Source: Thermaceae bacterium (lineage in GTDB: Bacteria; Deinococcota; Deinococci; Deinococcales; Marinithermaceae). From it: a stretch of 8,492 nt of DNA. The notes below the pieces were generated by a model. It did not search any database. It saw nothing but the letters and a program-made list of their open reading frames with translations, and was not told the DNA's origin. This document shows positions 1 to 5,022 of the stretch, piece by piece. The stretch's first letter is position 1. Each line of letters begins with the position of its first letter. The DNA is taken from assembly GCA_027023345.1 (NCBI GenBank), contig JALVVO010000194.1, forward strand, positions 1 to 8,492, in the 5' to 3' direction. The position numbers were made by a program, and so were the translations under genes.

Positions 1-50
1 GGCCCAGGTAGGGGCGCGTTTGTGCATAGGCGATCGTAGGTTCGGTAAAG

Positions 51-509
51 GTGTATGGGCTGGGCAAGGAGGGGTTGATTAGCGCGCTGAAGAAGAAGGC
101 TCAGGACGCCTTGGAGCGCTTCCCCGAGTTGCGAAAGGTCGTGCTTTTCGGCTCCCTGGCCCGGGGGGAGGCCACCCCCAGGTCGGACGCCGATCTGCTC
201 TTTGTGGTCGAGGAGGCGGGGCCTTTCCTCGAGCGGCCGGCACGGTACCTGCCGTTTTTCGAGGACTTGGGTTTTCCGGTGGACTTGCTGGTTTATACCG
301 CGTCCGAGCTCGAGCGCGTTCTCCTGGCCAAGCGGCTTTCAAAGAGGGGCGCGTGCTCGCGGCTAAGAAGCAAGCTCTGGGGCAAAAGGGGACGTAGTTG
401 TAAATATTGCTGGGAAACCGTCGGATGCCTCGCCGGTTCCTTTGCCAAGGAATGCTTGGCGACGGAGGTGGAAAATGCTGTGGGCTTTGCCTTCGCGACT
501 CTGAGTTAA
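51..509 (+). CDS. Minimal nucleotidyltransferase (MNT, MntA-like), C-terminus frameshifted
   Basis: The first ~93 residues form a compact polymerase-beta-fold nucleotidyltransferase: GSLARGE at 34-40, the metal-binding pair D46 and D48 in SDADLLFVV, and a third acidic residue D78 in VDLLVY. In MNT/HEPN toxin-antitoxin pairs this type of protein is the antitoxin that AMPylates its HEPN RNase partner. After about residue 93 the frame departs from the family. The frame whose codons begin at 332, 335, 338 and so on reads AAFKEGRVLAAKKQALGQKGT and stops at 395-397, which is the usual MNT ending. A one-base deletion near 330-332 therefore replaced a ~115-residue protein by a 152-residue one with an unrelated cysteine-rich tail. 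The start is uncertain: GTG at 51 has a TAGGTT box (37-42) eight bases upstream, as in a leaderless gene; TTG at 75 follows AAGGAGG too closely. No HEPN partner is visible beside it. The catalytic core is intact, so activity cannot be excluded. Confidence 0.7.
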   Translation: MYGLGKEGLISALKKKAQDALERFPELRKVVLFGSLARGEATPRSDADLLFVVEEAGPFLERPARYLPFFEDLGFPVDLLVYTASELERVLLAKRLSKRGACSRLRSKLWGKRGRSCKYCWETVGCLAGSFAKECLATEVENAVGFAFATLS

Positions 510-513
510 ACCC
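398..513. other. Gene-free stretch with inverted repeats
   Basis: If the nucleotidyltransferase originally ended at 397, this AT-richer segment holds no recognisable gene. It contains overlapping short inverted repeats: TTCCTT/AAGGAA (437-442 with 447-452), GCCAAG/CTTGGC (444-449 with 455-460) and CCGTCG/CGACGG (418-423 with 460-465). These are mutually exclusive in part. It may be a structured 3' region, a remnant of a lost partner gene, or nothing. I cannot assign a function. Confidence 0.25.
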
Positions 514-524
514 AAAACGTAACT

Positions 525-546
525 CGAGGGGCCCGAAGGCCCCTCG
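525..546 (-). terminator. Intrinsic terminator of pilA
   Basis: A perfect 9-bp stem, CGAGGGGCC paired with GGCCCCTCG, lies 21 bases beyond the pilA stop. On the minus strand its loop is TTCG closed by C-G, the very stable cUUCGg tetraloop. It is followed on that strand by AGTTACGTTTTGGG, a modest T-rich stretch. On the plus strand the loop is CGAA and the nucleotidyltransferase frame ends just before it, so it may serve both directions. Confidence 0.7.
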
Positions 547-567
547 GCATAGTATGCCCTTGCCAGA

Positions 568-954
568 TTAGGGGCTGAAGGTAAAGGAGCCGGTAGCGCT
601 GTCGTACTTGATGCTGGTTTTACCAGCGTTAGTAAGACCGGCGTCGATTTCGAAGTCGTTAGCGCTGTTCTTCAAGGTAATCGTGCAGCTGGTGACTGCG
701 GCAGGCTTGCTACCTTCATATACGTCAGTACAGTTAGCGCCGTCGTAACTGTCCGGGATCGCACCGGTAGAGGGGTCGCGGTCAGCCTCGATCTGGGTGG
801 CGACGTTCCGCACGTAAGCTTGCGAGGCGGTTAGGTTAGCGCGCTGACGTGCCTTGACCAGGTTCGGAATCAACACCGCGGCGAGGATGGCGATGATCGC
901 GATGACGATCAGCAGCTCGATCAGGGTAAAGCCTTGGGTCCGGTTCTTCCTCAT
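568..954 (-). CDS. pilA: Type IV pilin (PilA4-like major or minor pilin)
   Basis: This is a prepilin with a short positively charged leader ending in glycine, then the class III cleavage and methylation motif QG|FTLIELL. The prepilin peptidase cuts after the glycine, and mature Glu5 is present. It is followed by the hydrophobic N-terminal helix IVIAIIAILAAVLIPNL used for membrane insertion and fibre packing. The globular part has two cysteines (mature positions 67 and 82) that can form the usual C-terminal disulfide. The closest family match from memory is Thermus PilA4. Type IV pili drive twitching and DNA uptake in that group. Length (128-130 aa) is normal for the family. ATG at 954 is preferred because the AAGGAGG at 964-970 then has a 9-base spacer; ATG at 960 (MNMRKN) leaves only 3. 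GC is about 57%, near 50% in the distal half, against ~70% for neighbours, consistent with a fast-changing or transferred surface gene. No other pilus genes are nearby. Confidence 0.93.
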   Translation of the reverse strand: MRKNRTQGFTLIELLIVIAIIAILAAVLIPNLVKARQRANLTASQAYVRNVATQIEADRDPSTGAIPDSYDGANCTDVYEGSKPAAVTSCTITLKNSANDFEIDAGLTNAGKTSIKYDSATGSFTFSP

Positions 955-1071
955 ATTCATCTTCCTCCTTCTCCGGCCGCCGATGAGGTATGGATCTTCG
1001 GGCGGCCTTTCGAGAGTGCACGACCCTTGCGGGCCATCCTGAGTCTAGGGGGGGGGCGCGAAAAGGGAATA

Positions 1072-1085
1072 CCCCCAATTGGGGG
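1072..1085. repeat. 14-bp perfect palindrome upstream of pilA
   Basis: CCCCCAATTGGGGG is a perfect two-fold palindrome with no loop, so as RNA it would be a poor hairpin; as DNA it looks like a dimeric operator site. It lies ~115 bases upstream of the pilA start, between the candidate -10 box at 1101-1106 and a run of nine Gs (plus strand, 1048-1056). No regulator can be named. Confidence 0.4.
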
Positions 1086-1100
1086 GTCGCTGCCGGAAGG

Positions 1101-1106
1101 ATTGTA
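1101..1106 (-). promoter_or_regulatory. Candidate -10 box of pilA (TACAAT)
   Basis: On the minus strand TACAAT matches the -10 consensus in five of six positions and lies between the upstream nucleotidyltransferase gene and pilA. No good -35 box is seen at 16-18 bases. It would give a leader of roughly 130 bases carrying the palindrome and C tract. A weaker alternative is TAGACT just behind the C tract (about 1042-1047), with a shorter leader. Confidence 0.3.
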
Positions 1107-1126
1107 GCGGGCGTTGCAAAGCTAAG

Positions 1127-1139
1127 GGGGATGCTCCCC
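1127..1139 (-). terminator. Possible weak terminator after the HEPN/MNT remnant
   Basis: On the minus strand GGGGA-GCA-TCCCC forms a 5-bp, triloop hairpin followed by CTTAGCTTT. It is ~100 bases past the nucleotidyltransferase stop and just before the candidate pilA promoter, where a terminator would be expected. The stem is short. A second inverted repeat, GGCCGGT/ACCGGCC (1147-1153 with 1163-1169), lies nearby. Confidence 0.25.
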
Positions 1140-1241
1140 GGGTCCTGGCCGGTGGCGGCTCGACCGGCCCTGAGCGCCGCTCCAGGCCTTCGAAAAGGTA
1201 TTTGGATGGTAGGTGCGGTTCAGGGCGGGGGCCCGGCGGGG

Positions 1242-1595
1242 CTAGAGCTCGAGGCTTTCCTCCAGATACCAAAGCCTCCCCGCCCGCCGCTCGGCCTCGA
1301 ACTCCTCCGGGGTGAGCCCCTTGGGCTTCTCGGAACCCTCGACGAAGCGGTAGAGGGCCTTGAGCCGCTCAAGAGGGCCCTTGGGAAGGCCGTTTGCCAC
1401 CACCAGGAGGTCGAGGTCGCTCCCCTCGTGGAAGTCGCCCCGGGCCACCGAGCCGTAGAGGAAGACCCTGGCGTCGGGATACGCCCTACGGACCCGGCGG
1501 GCGAAGGCTCGGGCCTCCTCGATACGCCGGCGCCTTTCTTCCGCCCGCTTACGCAGCGCTTCGTTTAACCCACTCGAGCACCCGACACGCGTCAT
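1242..1595 (-). CDS. Minimal nucleotidyltransferase (MNT antitoxin-like), second copy
   Basis: This encodes a 117-residue protein starting MTRVGCSSGLNEALRK. It has a basic N-terminal helix (about 12-38) and the nucleotidyltransferase core YGSVARGDFHEGSDLDLLVV, with Gly48-Ser49, Asp60 and Asp62. It continues into KPKGLTPEEFE, the family's usual C-terminal motif, with a glutamate (E89) just before it where the third acidic residue would be expected. All expected motifs are present and the frame is open, so this copy looks intact. ATG at 1595 is preferred over in-frame codons further upstream because GGAGG (1602-1606) precedes it by 6 bases. It overlaps the end of the HEPN remnant by 47 bases, and a CTG near the HEPN stop could be the original coupled start. 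Such genes are normally the antitoxin, AMPylating the HEPN toxin. Here the partner is broken, so this may be an orphan antitoxin. It is unlike the copy at 51 outside the core motif, so it is not a recent duplicate. Confidence 0.85.
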   Translation of the reverse strand: MTRVGCSSGLNEALRKRAEERRRRIEEARAFARRVRRAYPDARVFLYGSVARGDFHEGSDLDLLVVANGLPKGPLERLKALYRFVEGSEKPKGLTPEEFEAERRAGRLWYLEESLEL

Positions 1596-1881
1596 CCAGG
1601 GCCTCCAGGGCCTTGCTGCGATCGTAGAGCTCAAAGGGGCGGCCGCCGGGATAACGGGCGGGGATGGATTGAAGGTCAAGGTTGCAAGCGGCGCCCTCTA
1701 GGGCTTCGGGAACCGCGAGGCCGAGTTCGCCGAGGCTTTTTCAAGCGTTCGGTGGTCGCGTGCCCGCCCTTTCGCACCCCGAGCCCGAGACGGCGTCGTG
1801 CTCCGCCGAAGCCAGGGTGTGCTCGGCCTGGGCCAACCACCGCTCGTATTCCTCGCGGTCGAAGAGATCTACCAAAAACAT
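1549..1881 (-). pseudogene. HEPN-domain protein remnant (MNT partner), deleted and frameshifted
   Basis: From ATG at 1881 the frame reads MFLVDLFDREEYERWLAQAE followed by HTLASAEHDAVSG, a typical HEPN (COG2250-like) first helix. It then hits TGA at 1741-1743. The same frame continues after that stop with SLGELGLAVPEALEGAA, LDLQSIPARYP and ALEALDDACRVLEWVKRSAA, the family's second half including the (Y/I)PxRYP signature. In a neighbouring frame, between the two parts, LGLGVRKGGHATTERLK can be read, which is the usual Gly-His segment. Removing one A from the A5 run (plus-strand T5, 1737-1741) would join it to SLGELGL. The central helix normally reading like WACFxAQQAAEKALKAL is missing, about 25 residues. 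So there are two lesions: an internal deletion and a +1 insertion in a homopolymer. HEPN partners of MNT proteins are ribonuclease toxins with an R-x(4-6)-H motif; that region is damaged here. The gene ends overlapping the downstream nucleotidyltransferase. Confidence 0.8.
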
Positions 1882-1895
1882 TCCCGCATAACCCC

Positions 1896-1910
1896 TGGGA
1901 TAATGCCCCC
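1896..1910 (+). promoter_or_regulatory. Extended -10 promoter of a leaderless transporter gene
   Basis: TGG-GATAAT (1896-1904) is a TGn extended -10 with five of six hexamer matches. Six bases later comes GTG at 1911, exactly where transcription would begin. No -35 box or Shine-Dalgarno sequence is present, as expected for a leaderless transcript, common in this phylum. Confidence 0.6.
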
Positions 1911-2753
1911 GTGGACTACCTCTTCATCCTGCTGGCAGCGGCTTCCTGGGCGCTCATCGGGCCGGTGGCCAAGTTCGCTTTTCGGGCGGGGCTCGGCCCC
2001 CTCGAGGTCGCCTTCTTTCGCGCCCTGCTTGGGGGCGCCTTTTTCTTCCTCCACGCGCTCCTTTTGCGCCGGCTCCGCCTCGACCGGGGGGCGGTGGTGC
2101 CCGTGCTGCTCTTCGGGGCGGTGGGGGTCGCCGGCTTTTACGCCAGCTACCAGCTTGCGGTCGCCTACGGCGGGGCCGCCCTCGCCTCGGTCCTGCTCTA
2201 CACCGCCCCCGCCTGGGTCGCGGTCATGGGCGCGCTCTGGCTCGGCGAGCGGCTGGACGCGGCCAAGCTCGCGGCGGTGGGGCTCACCCTCCTCGGGGTC
2301 GTCTTCCTCGCCTTGGGGAGCGGGGACGAGCTTGCCCTGAGCCTGTGGGGGCTCGTCTTCGGGCTCCTCTCGGGCTTCGGCTACGCCCTTTACTACCTCT
2401 TCGGCAAGCTTTACTTCACCCGCACGCCGGCCGAGGCGGTCTACGCGGTGGCCCTGCCGGTGGGGGCGCTTTTCCTGCTCCCGGCGGTTCGGACCTGGCC
2501 CCAAGGGGAGGTCTGGGGGGTCCTTTTCGTGATCGGCTTCGTCTCCACCTACCTCGCCTACGCCTTCTACGCCGCTGGGCTGGTGCGGCTTGAGGCCACC
2601 CGCGCGAGCGTCGTCGCCACCCTGGAGCCGGTGCTCGCCTCGCTCTTCGCCTATCTCTGGTGGGGCGAGCGCTTCCTGCCGCTCGGGTACCTCGGGGCCG
2701 GGCTGATCCTGGCGGCGGTCGTCCTCGTGGTGCTCGGTTCTAGACCGCGATGA
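1911..2753 (+). CDS. EamA/DMT-family membrane transporter
   Basis: This is a 280-residue protein with ten predicted membrane helices, roughly at 3-22, 30-52, 60-84, 88-110, 118-135, 140-165, 172-190, 198-220, 227-248 and 254-272. It shows the internal duplication of two EamA units. Each unit ends with the diagnostic pair TAPAWVAVMGALWLGE and LEPVLASLFAYLWWGE, the glutamate in the GE being family-conserved. Members export or import small metabolites, amino acids or nucleosides; the substrate cannot be told from sequence. GTG at 1911 is chosen because the protein then begins VDYLFILLAAASWALIGP, directly at helix 1, and because a -10 box stands right before it. The frame is open upstream to 1752, but that part is antisense to the HEPN remnant and proline-arginine rich. 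The 3' end overlaps the convergent HNH gene by 14 bases. It is probably a single-gene transcript. Confidence 0.93.
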   Translation: MDYLFILLAAASWALIGPVAKFAFRAGLGPLEVAFFRALLGGAFFFLHALLLRRLRLDRGAVVPVLLFGAVGVAGFYASYQLAVAYGGAALASVLLYTAPAWVAVMGALWLGERLDAAKLAAVGLTLLGVVFLALGSGDELALSLWGLVFGLLSGFGYALYYLFGKLYFTRTPAEAVYAVALPVGALFLLPAVRTWPQGEVWGVLFVIGFVSTYLAYAFYAAGLVRLEATRASVVATLEPVLASLFAYLWWGERFLPLGYLGAGLILAAVVLVVLGSRPR

Positions 2754-3252
2754 AGTCGCGCCAGTCCTCGGGGAGCTCGCGGGCCTCGAGCCCGAGCACG
2801 ATCACCTCGAAGTAAAGCGGCGCCCGGGGCCGCTTCAAAAGGCGCATCCCCGCCTCTTCCGGTGTGCGGTTGCCCTTCCTCGTGTTGCAGGCCTTACAAG
2901 CGGTGACCAGGTTCTCCCAGGTGGTCTTGCCGCCGCGGCTTCTCGGGATGACGTGGTCGAGGGTGAGCTCGACCCCGCGGGCGCCGCAATACTGGCAGGT
3001 GTACCGGTCCCGGCGGAAGACGTTCTTGCGGGAAAGCGCGAGCCGCCCCGGAGGGCGGCGGACCATGCGAAAGAGGCGAACGACGCTGGGGATGGGGTAG
3101 GGGCGGCTCGGGGTCCTCAGGAAGCGGCCCGAGGGGCTCACCACCTCGGCGCGCCCGCTCTGTACCAGCACGACCCCCCGGCGCACGCTGGTGAGGCCGA
3201 GGGGCTCGTAGCCCGCGTTCAAGACCAGAACCCTGGGGGCGTCGAGGTTCAC
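2740..3252 (-). CDS. HNH endonuclease family protein
   Basis: This 170-residue protein has an N-terminal strand-rich part starting NLDAPRVLVLNAGYEPL and a C-terminal HNH nuclease domain. Two CxxC knuckles (C86/C89 in CQYC and C119/C122 in CKAC) bind a structural zinc. They flank LTLDHVIPRSRGG with the catalytic D99-H100, and TTWENLVTACKACNTRKGN supplies N114 and the basic residues. This stand-alone form, with the leading VLNAxYEPL motif, is widespread as a single-copy chromosomal gene in many bacteria. Its biological role is not established and it is not a known restriction enzyme. The start is GTG at 3252, eight bases behind a perfect TATAAT on the minus strand, so it is probably leaderless; no Shine-Dalgarno sequence is seen. 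It is divergent from aspartate kinase and overlaps the transporter tail-to-tail. Confidence 0.93.
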   Translation of the reverse strand: MNLDAPRVLVLNAGYEPLGLTSVRRGVVLVQSGRAEVVSPSGRFLRTPSRPYPIPSVVRLFRMVRRPPGRLALSRKNVFRRDRYTCQYCGARGVELTLDHVIPRSRGGKTTWENLVTACKACNTRKGNRTPEEAGMRLLKRPRAPLYFEVIVLGLEARELPEDWRDFIAV

Positions 3253-3260
3253 CGCGAGCC

Positions 3261-3266
3261 ATTATA
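3261..3266 (-). promoter_or_regulatory. TATAAT -10 box of the HNH gene
   Basis: A perfect minus-strand TATAAT sits eight bases before the GTG start, predicting a transcript with zero to two untranslated bases. The sequence at the expected -35 position (3284-3289) does not match consensus. Confidence 0.65.
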
Positions 3267-3276
3267 GCCGAGCAAG

Positions 3277-3285
3277 TGATAGGAT
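3277..3285 (+). promoter_or_regulatory. Extended -10 promoter of aspartate kinase
   Basis: TGA-TAGGAT is a TGn extended -10 box ending ten bases before the aspartate kinase ATG, implying a 5' leader of only about four bases. No Shine-Dalgarno sequence fits. It lies ten bases from the divergent TATAAT of the HNH gene, so the two promoters cannot easily be bound by polymerase at once. Confidence 0.5.
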
Positions 3286-3295
3286 TCCCGTAGCG

Positions 3296-4537
3296 ATGGC
3301 GTTGATCGTGCAGAAGTACGGCGGGACCAGCGTAGGCGACCTCGACAAGATCAAGAAGGTGGCGCTTAGAATCGCCCACTACCGGGAAAGGGGCCACGAC
3401 CTGATCGTGGTGGTGAGCGCGATGGGGAAGACCACCGACGAGCTCATCAGCCTCGCCAAAAGGGTGAACCCGAGGCCAAGCCCCCGCGAGCTCGACATGC
3501 TCACCACCACCGGCGAGCAGCAGTCGGCGGCGTTGCTCGCGCTCCAGCTCCAGGCCCTGGGGATCCCCGCGAGGAGCTTCATCCAGCACCAGATCGGGAT
3601 CACCACCGACGGGCGCTACACCAACGCCCGCATCGTCGAGGTCAATCCCCGCCGGATCCTGGAGGCCGTTCGGGAGGGCATGGTGGCGGTGGTCGGGGGC
3701 TTCATGGGCACCACGCCGGAGGGGGAGATCACCACCCTGGGCCGGGGCGGCTCGGACACCACCGCGGTGGCGATCGCGGCGGCGGTGGGGGCCCGGGAGG
3801 CGGAGATCTTCACCGACACCGAGGGCGTCTACACCACCGACCCCCACCTCATCCCCGAGGCCCAGAAGCTCCCCTACATCGGCTACGACCAGATGCTGGA
3901 GATGGCCGCGCTGGGGGCCAAGGTGCTGCACCCCCGGGCGGTCTGGTACGCCAAGCGCTACGGGGTGCGCTTGCACGTGCGCTCGAGCTTCTCCTACAAC
4001 CTCGGAACCATCGTGGCGGAGGAGGGTAGCATGAAGCTTTCGAGACCGGTGACCGGAGCCGCGCTCGACCTGGGCCAGGCCGAGATCGGGCTCGTGGGCA
4101 TTCCCGACCAGCCGGGCATCGCCGCCCGCGTCTTCGAGGCCCTGGCCGAGGCCGGCGTGGCGGTGGACATGATCATCCAGGGGGTGCCGGGCCACGAGGC
4201 GAGCCGGACCCAGATGGCCTTCACCGTCCCCAAGGACTACGTCGAGGACGCGGTGGACGCGCTCAAGCCCGTGCTCGCCGAGCTCGGCGGCGAGCTCACC
4301 GTGAACCCGAAGATCGCGAAGCTCTCCATCGTCGGCGTGCAGCTCGCGAGCACCCCGGGGATCCCCGCCAAGATGTTCCAGGCGGTCTCCTCGGTGGGCG
4401 CGAACATCCACATGATCGCCACCAGCGAGGTGCGGGTGAGCGTGATCATCGACGAGGAGTTCGCCGAGCCCGCCCTCCGGGCGGTGCACGCGGCTTTCGA
4501 GCTCGATAAGCCCCTGCCCGAGGAGACCCGGGAATGA
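3296..4537 (+). CDS. ask: Aspartate kinase (aspartokinase), alpha subunit
   Basis: This enzyme phosphorylates aspartate with ATP, the first step towards threonine, methionine and, in many bacteria, lysine. In Thermus lysine comes by the aminoadipate route, so the enzyme mainly feeds threonine and methionine there. The 413 residues show the kinase signature KYGGTSVG (7-14), TTGEQQSA around E74, GRGGSDTTA (149-157) and DTEGVYTTDP (174-183). Two ACT regulatory domains follow, about 264-330 and 343-410, with IPDQPGIAARVF and STPGIPAKMFQAVSSVGAN as their ligand-loop motifs. Length and layout fit the short two-ACT class whose threonine or lysine feedback occurs at the ACT interface. ATG at 3296 begins ALIVQKYGG directly, so nothing is missing. 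It overlaps the next gene by four bases, implying one transcript with the phosphoribosyltransferase. An internal start at codon 246 is described separately. Confidence 0.97.
   Translation: MALIVQKYGGTSVGDLDKIKKVALRIAHYRERGHDLIVVVSAMGKTTDELISLAKRVNPRPSPRELDMLTTTGEQQSAALLALQLQALGIPARSFIQHQIGITTDGRYTNARIVEVNPRRILEAVREGMVAVVGGFMGTTPEGEITTLGRGGSDTTAVAIAAAVGAREAEIFTDTEGVYTTDPHLIPEAQKLPYIGYDQMLEMAALGAKVLHPRAVWYAKRYGVRLHVRSSFSYNLGTIVAEEGSMKLSRPVTGAALDLGQAEIGLVGIPDQPGIAARVFEALAEAGVAVDMIIQGVPGHEASRTQMAFTVPKDYVEDAVDALKPVLAELGGELTVNPKIAKLSIVGVQLASTPGIPAKMFQAVSSVGANIHMIATSEVRVSVIIDEEFAEPALRAVHAAFELDKPLPEETRE
4031..4537 (+). CDS. Internally started aspartate kinase beta subunit (in frame)
   Basis: Codon 246 of aspartate kinase is an ATG (MKLSRPVTGAALDLG) preceded by GGAGGG at 4021-4026 with a 4-base spacer, a far better ribosome binding site than the main start has. 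Starting here gives a 168-residue protein consisting only of the two ACT regulatory domains. In Thermus flavus, Bacillus and Corynebacterium the aspartate kinase gene is known to encode such an in-frame beta subunit, forming alpha2beta2 enzymes. The position at the kinase/ACT boundary fits that arrangement. Expression is inferred, not shown. Confidence 0.65.
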   Translation: MKLSRPVTGAALDLGQAEIGLVGIPDQPGIAARVFEALAEAGVAVDMIIQGVPGHEASRTQMAFTVPKDYVEDAVDALKPVLAELGGELTVNPKIAKLSIVGVQLASTPGIPAKMFQAVSSVGANIHMIATSEVRVSVIIDEEFAEPALRAVHAAFELDKPLPEETRE

Positions 4538-5001
4538 AGAAGGTCTACTACGCCTGGGACGACATCCTCGAGCACGCCCGCATGCTCCTAAAGCGCCTCG
4601 AGGACCACCACTACGACGCCCTCCTCGCGGTCACCCGGGGCGGCATGGTCCCGGGGGCGCTGCTCGCCGAGGCGCTCGGGATCCGGAACGTGCTCACCGC
4701 GGCGGTGATGCTCTACGACGACACCGAGCGGGCCCACGACGAGCCCCACTTCCTGCAGTTCCCGGTGGACGCCCTGATCCTGGACAAGCGGGTGCTCGTC
4801 GTCGACGACGTCTGGGACTCGGGCCGGACCGCGGTGGCGGTGCGCGAGCGGGTGAAGGCGGCGGGGGGAATCCCCGAGGTGGCGGTGCTGCACTTCAAAC
4901 CCAAGAACAACGCCTTCCCCGGGGACGGGCCCGACCACTACGCGATCGAGACCGAGGACTGGATCGTCTACCCCTGGGACCCCGAGGCCTGGGTGCACTA
5001 G
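4534..5001 (+). CDS. Purine-type phosphoribosyltransferase (Gpt/HGPRT-like)
   Basis: This 155-residue type I phosphoribosyltransferase has the PRPP-binding motif VLVVDDVWDSGRT at 87-99, with the acidic pair DD followed by DSGRT. The N-terminal nucleotide loop AVTRGGMVPGALLAEALG lies at 32-49. The C-terminal VYPWDPEAW resembles the hood residues of xanthine/guanine or hypoxanthine phosphoribosyltransferases, which salvage purine bases by transferring ribose-5-phosphate from PRPP. The exact base cannot be fixed from sequence, and a regulatory role as in PyrR-like proteins is less likely. The start ATG overlaps the aspartate kinase stop as ATGA, with GAGGAGA (4520-4526) seven bases upstream, so translation is coupled. 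Pairing of aspartate kinase with purine salvage is not an obvious pathway unit. Confidence 0.88.
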   Translation: MKKVYYAWDDILEHARMLLKRLEDHHYDALLAVTRGGMVPGALLAEALGIRNVLTAAVMLYDDTERAHDEPHFLQFPVDALILDKRVLVVDDVWDSGRTAVAVRERVKAAGGIPEVAVLHFKPKNNAFPGDGPDHYAIETEDWIVYPWDPEAWVH

Positions 5002-5006
5002 GCCGG

Positions 5007-5015
5007 TGCTATACT
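5007..5015 (+). promoter_or_regulatory. Extended -10 promoter before the 2H phosphoesterase gene
   Basis: TGC-TATACT is a TGn extended -10 with five of six matches, lying in the 21-base gap after the phosphoribosyltransferase. Seven bases later is the GTG start, so the message would be leaderless. The gene can thus be transcribed apart from the upstream pair. Confidence 0.65.
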
Positions 5016-5022
5016 CACCCCC

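Noticed and set aside
1..50. A possible upstream partner gene for the first nucleotidyltransferase
   Set aside because: Only 50 bases are present and no frame reads like the end of a HEPN protein.
990..1568. A 192-codon plus-strand open frame
   Set aside because: It is mostly the reverse frame of the nucleotidyltransferase gene and has no recognisable motif.
1596..1679. N-terminal extension of the minus-strand nucleotidyltransferase
   Set aside because: That stretch codes for the HEPN C-terminal helix in another frame; GGAGG plus ATG at 1595 gives a natural start.
1752..1910. N-terminal extension of the transporter frame
   Set aside because: It is antisense to the HEPN remnant, arginine and proline rich, and the first membrane helix starts right after GTG 1911.
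2894..4489. A 531-codon open frame on the minus strand across aspartate kinase and the HNH gene
   Set aside because: It is antisense to two certain genes, is full of histidine, arginine and glycine runs typical of reverse frames of GC-rich coding DNA, and shows no domain.
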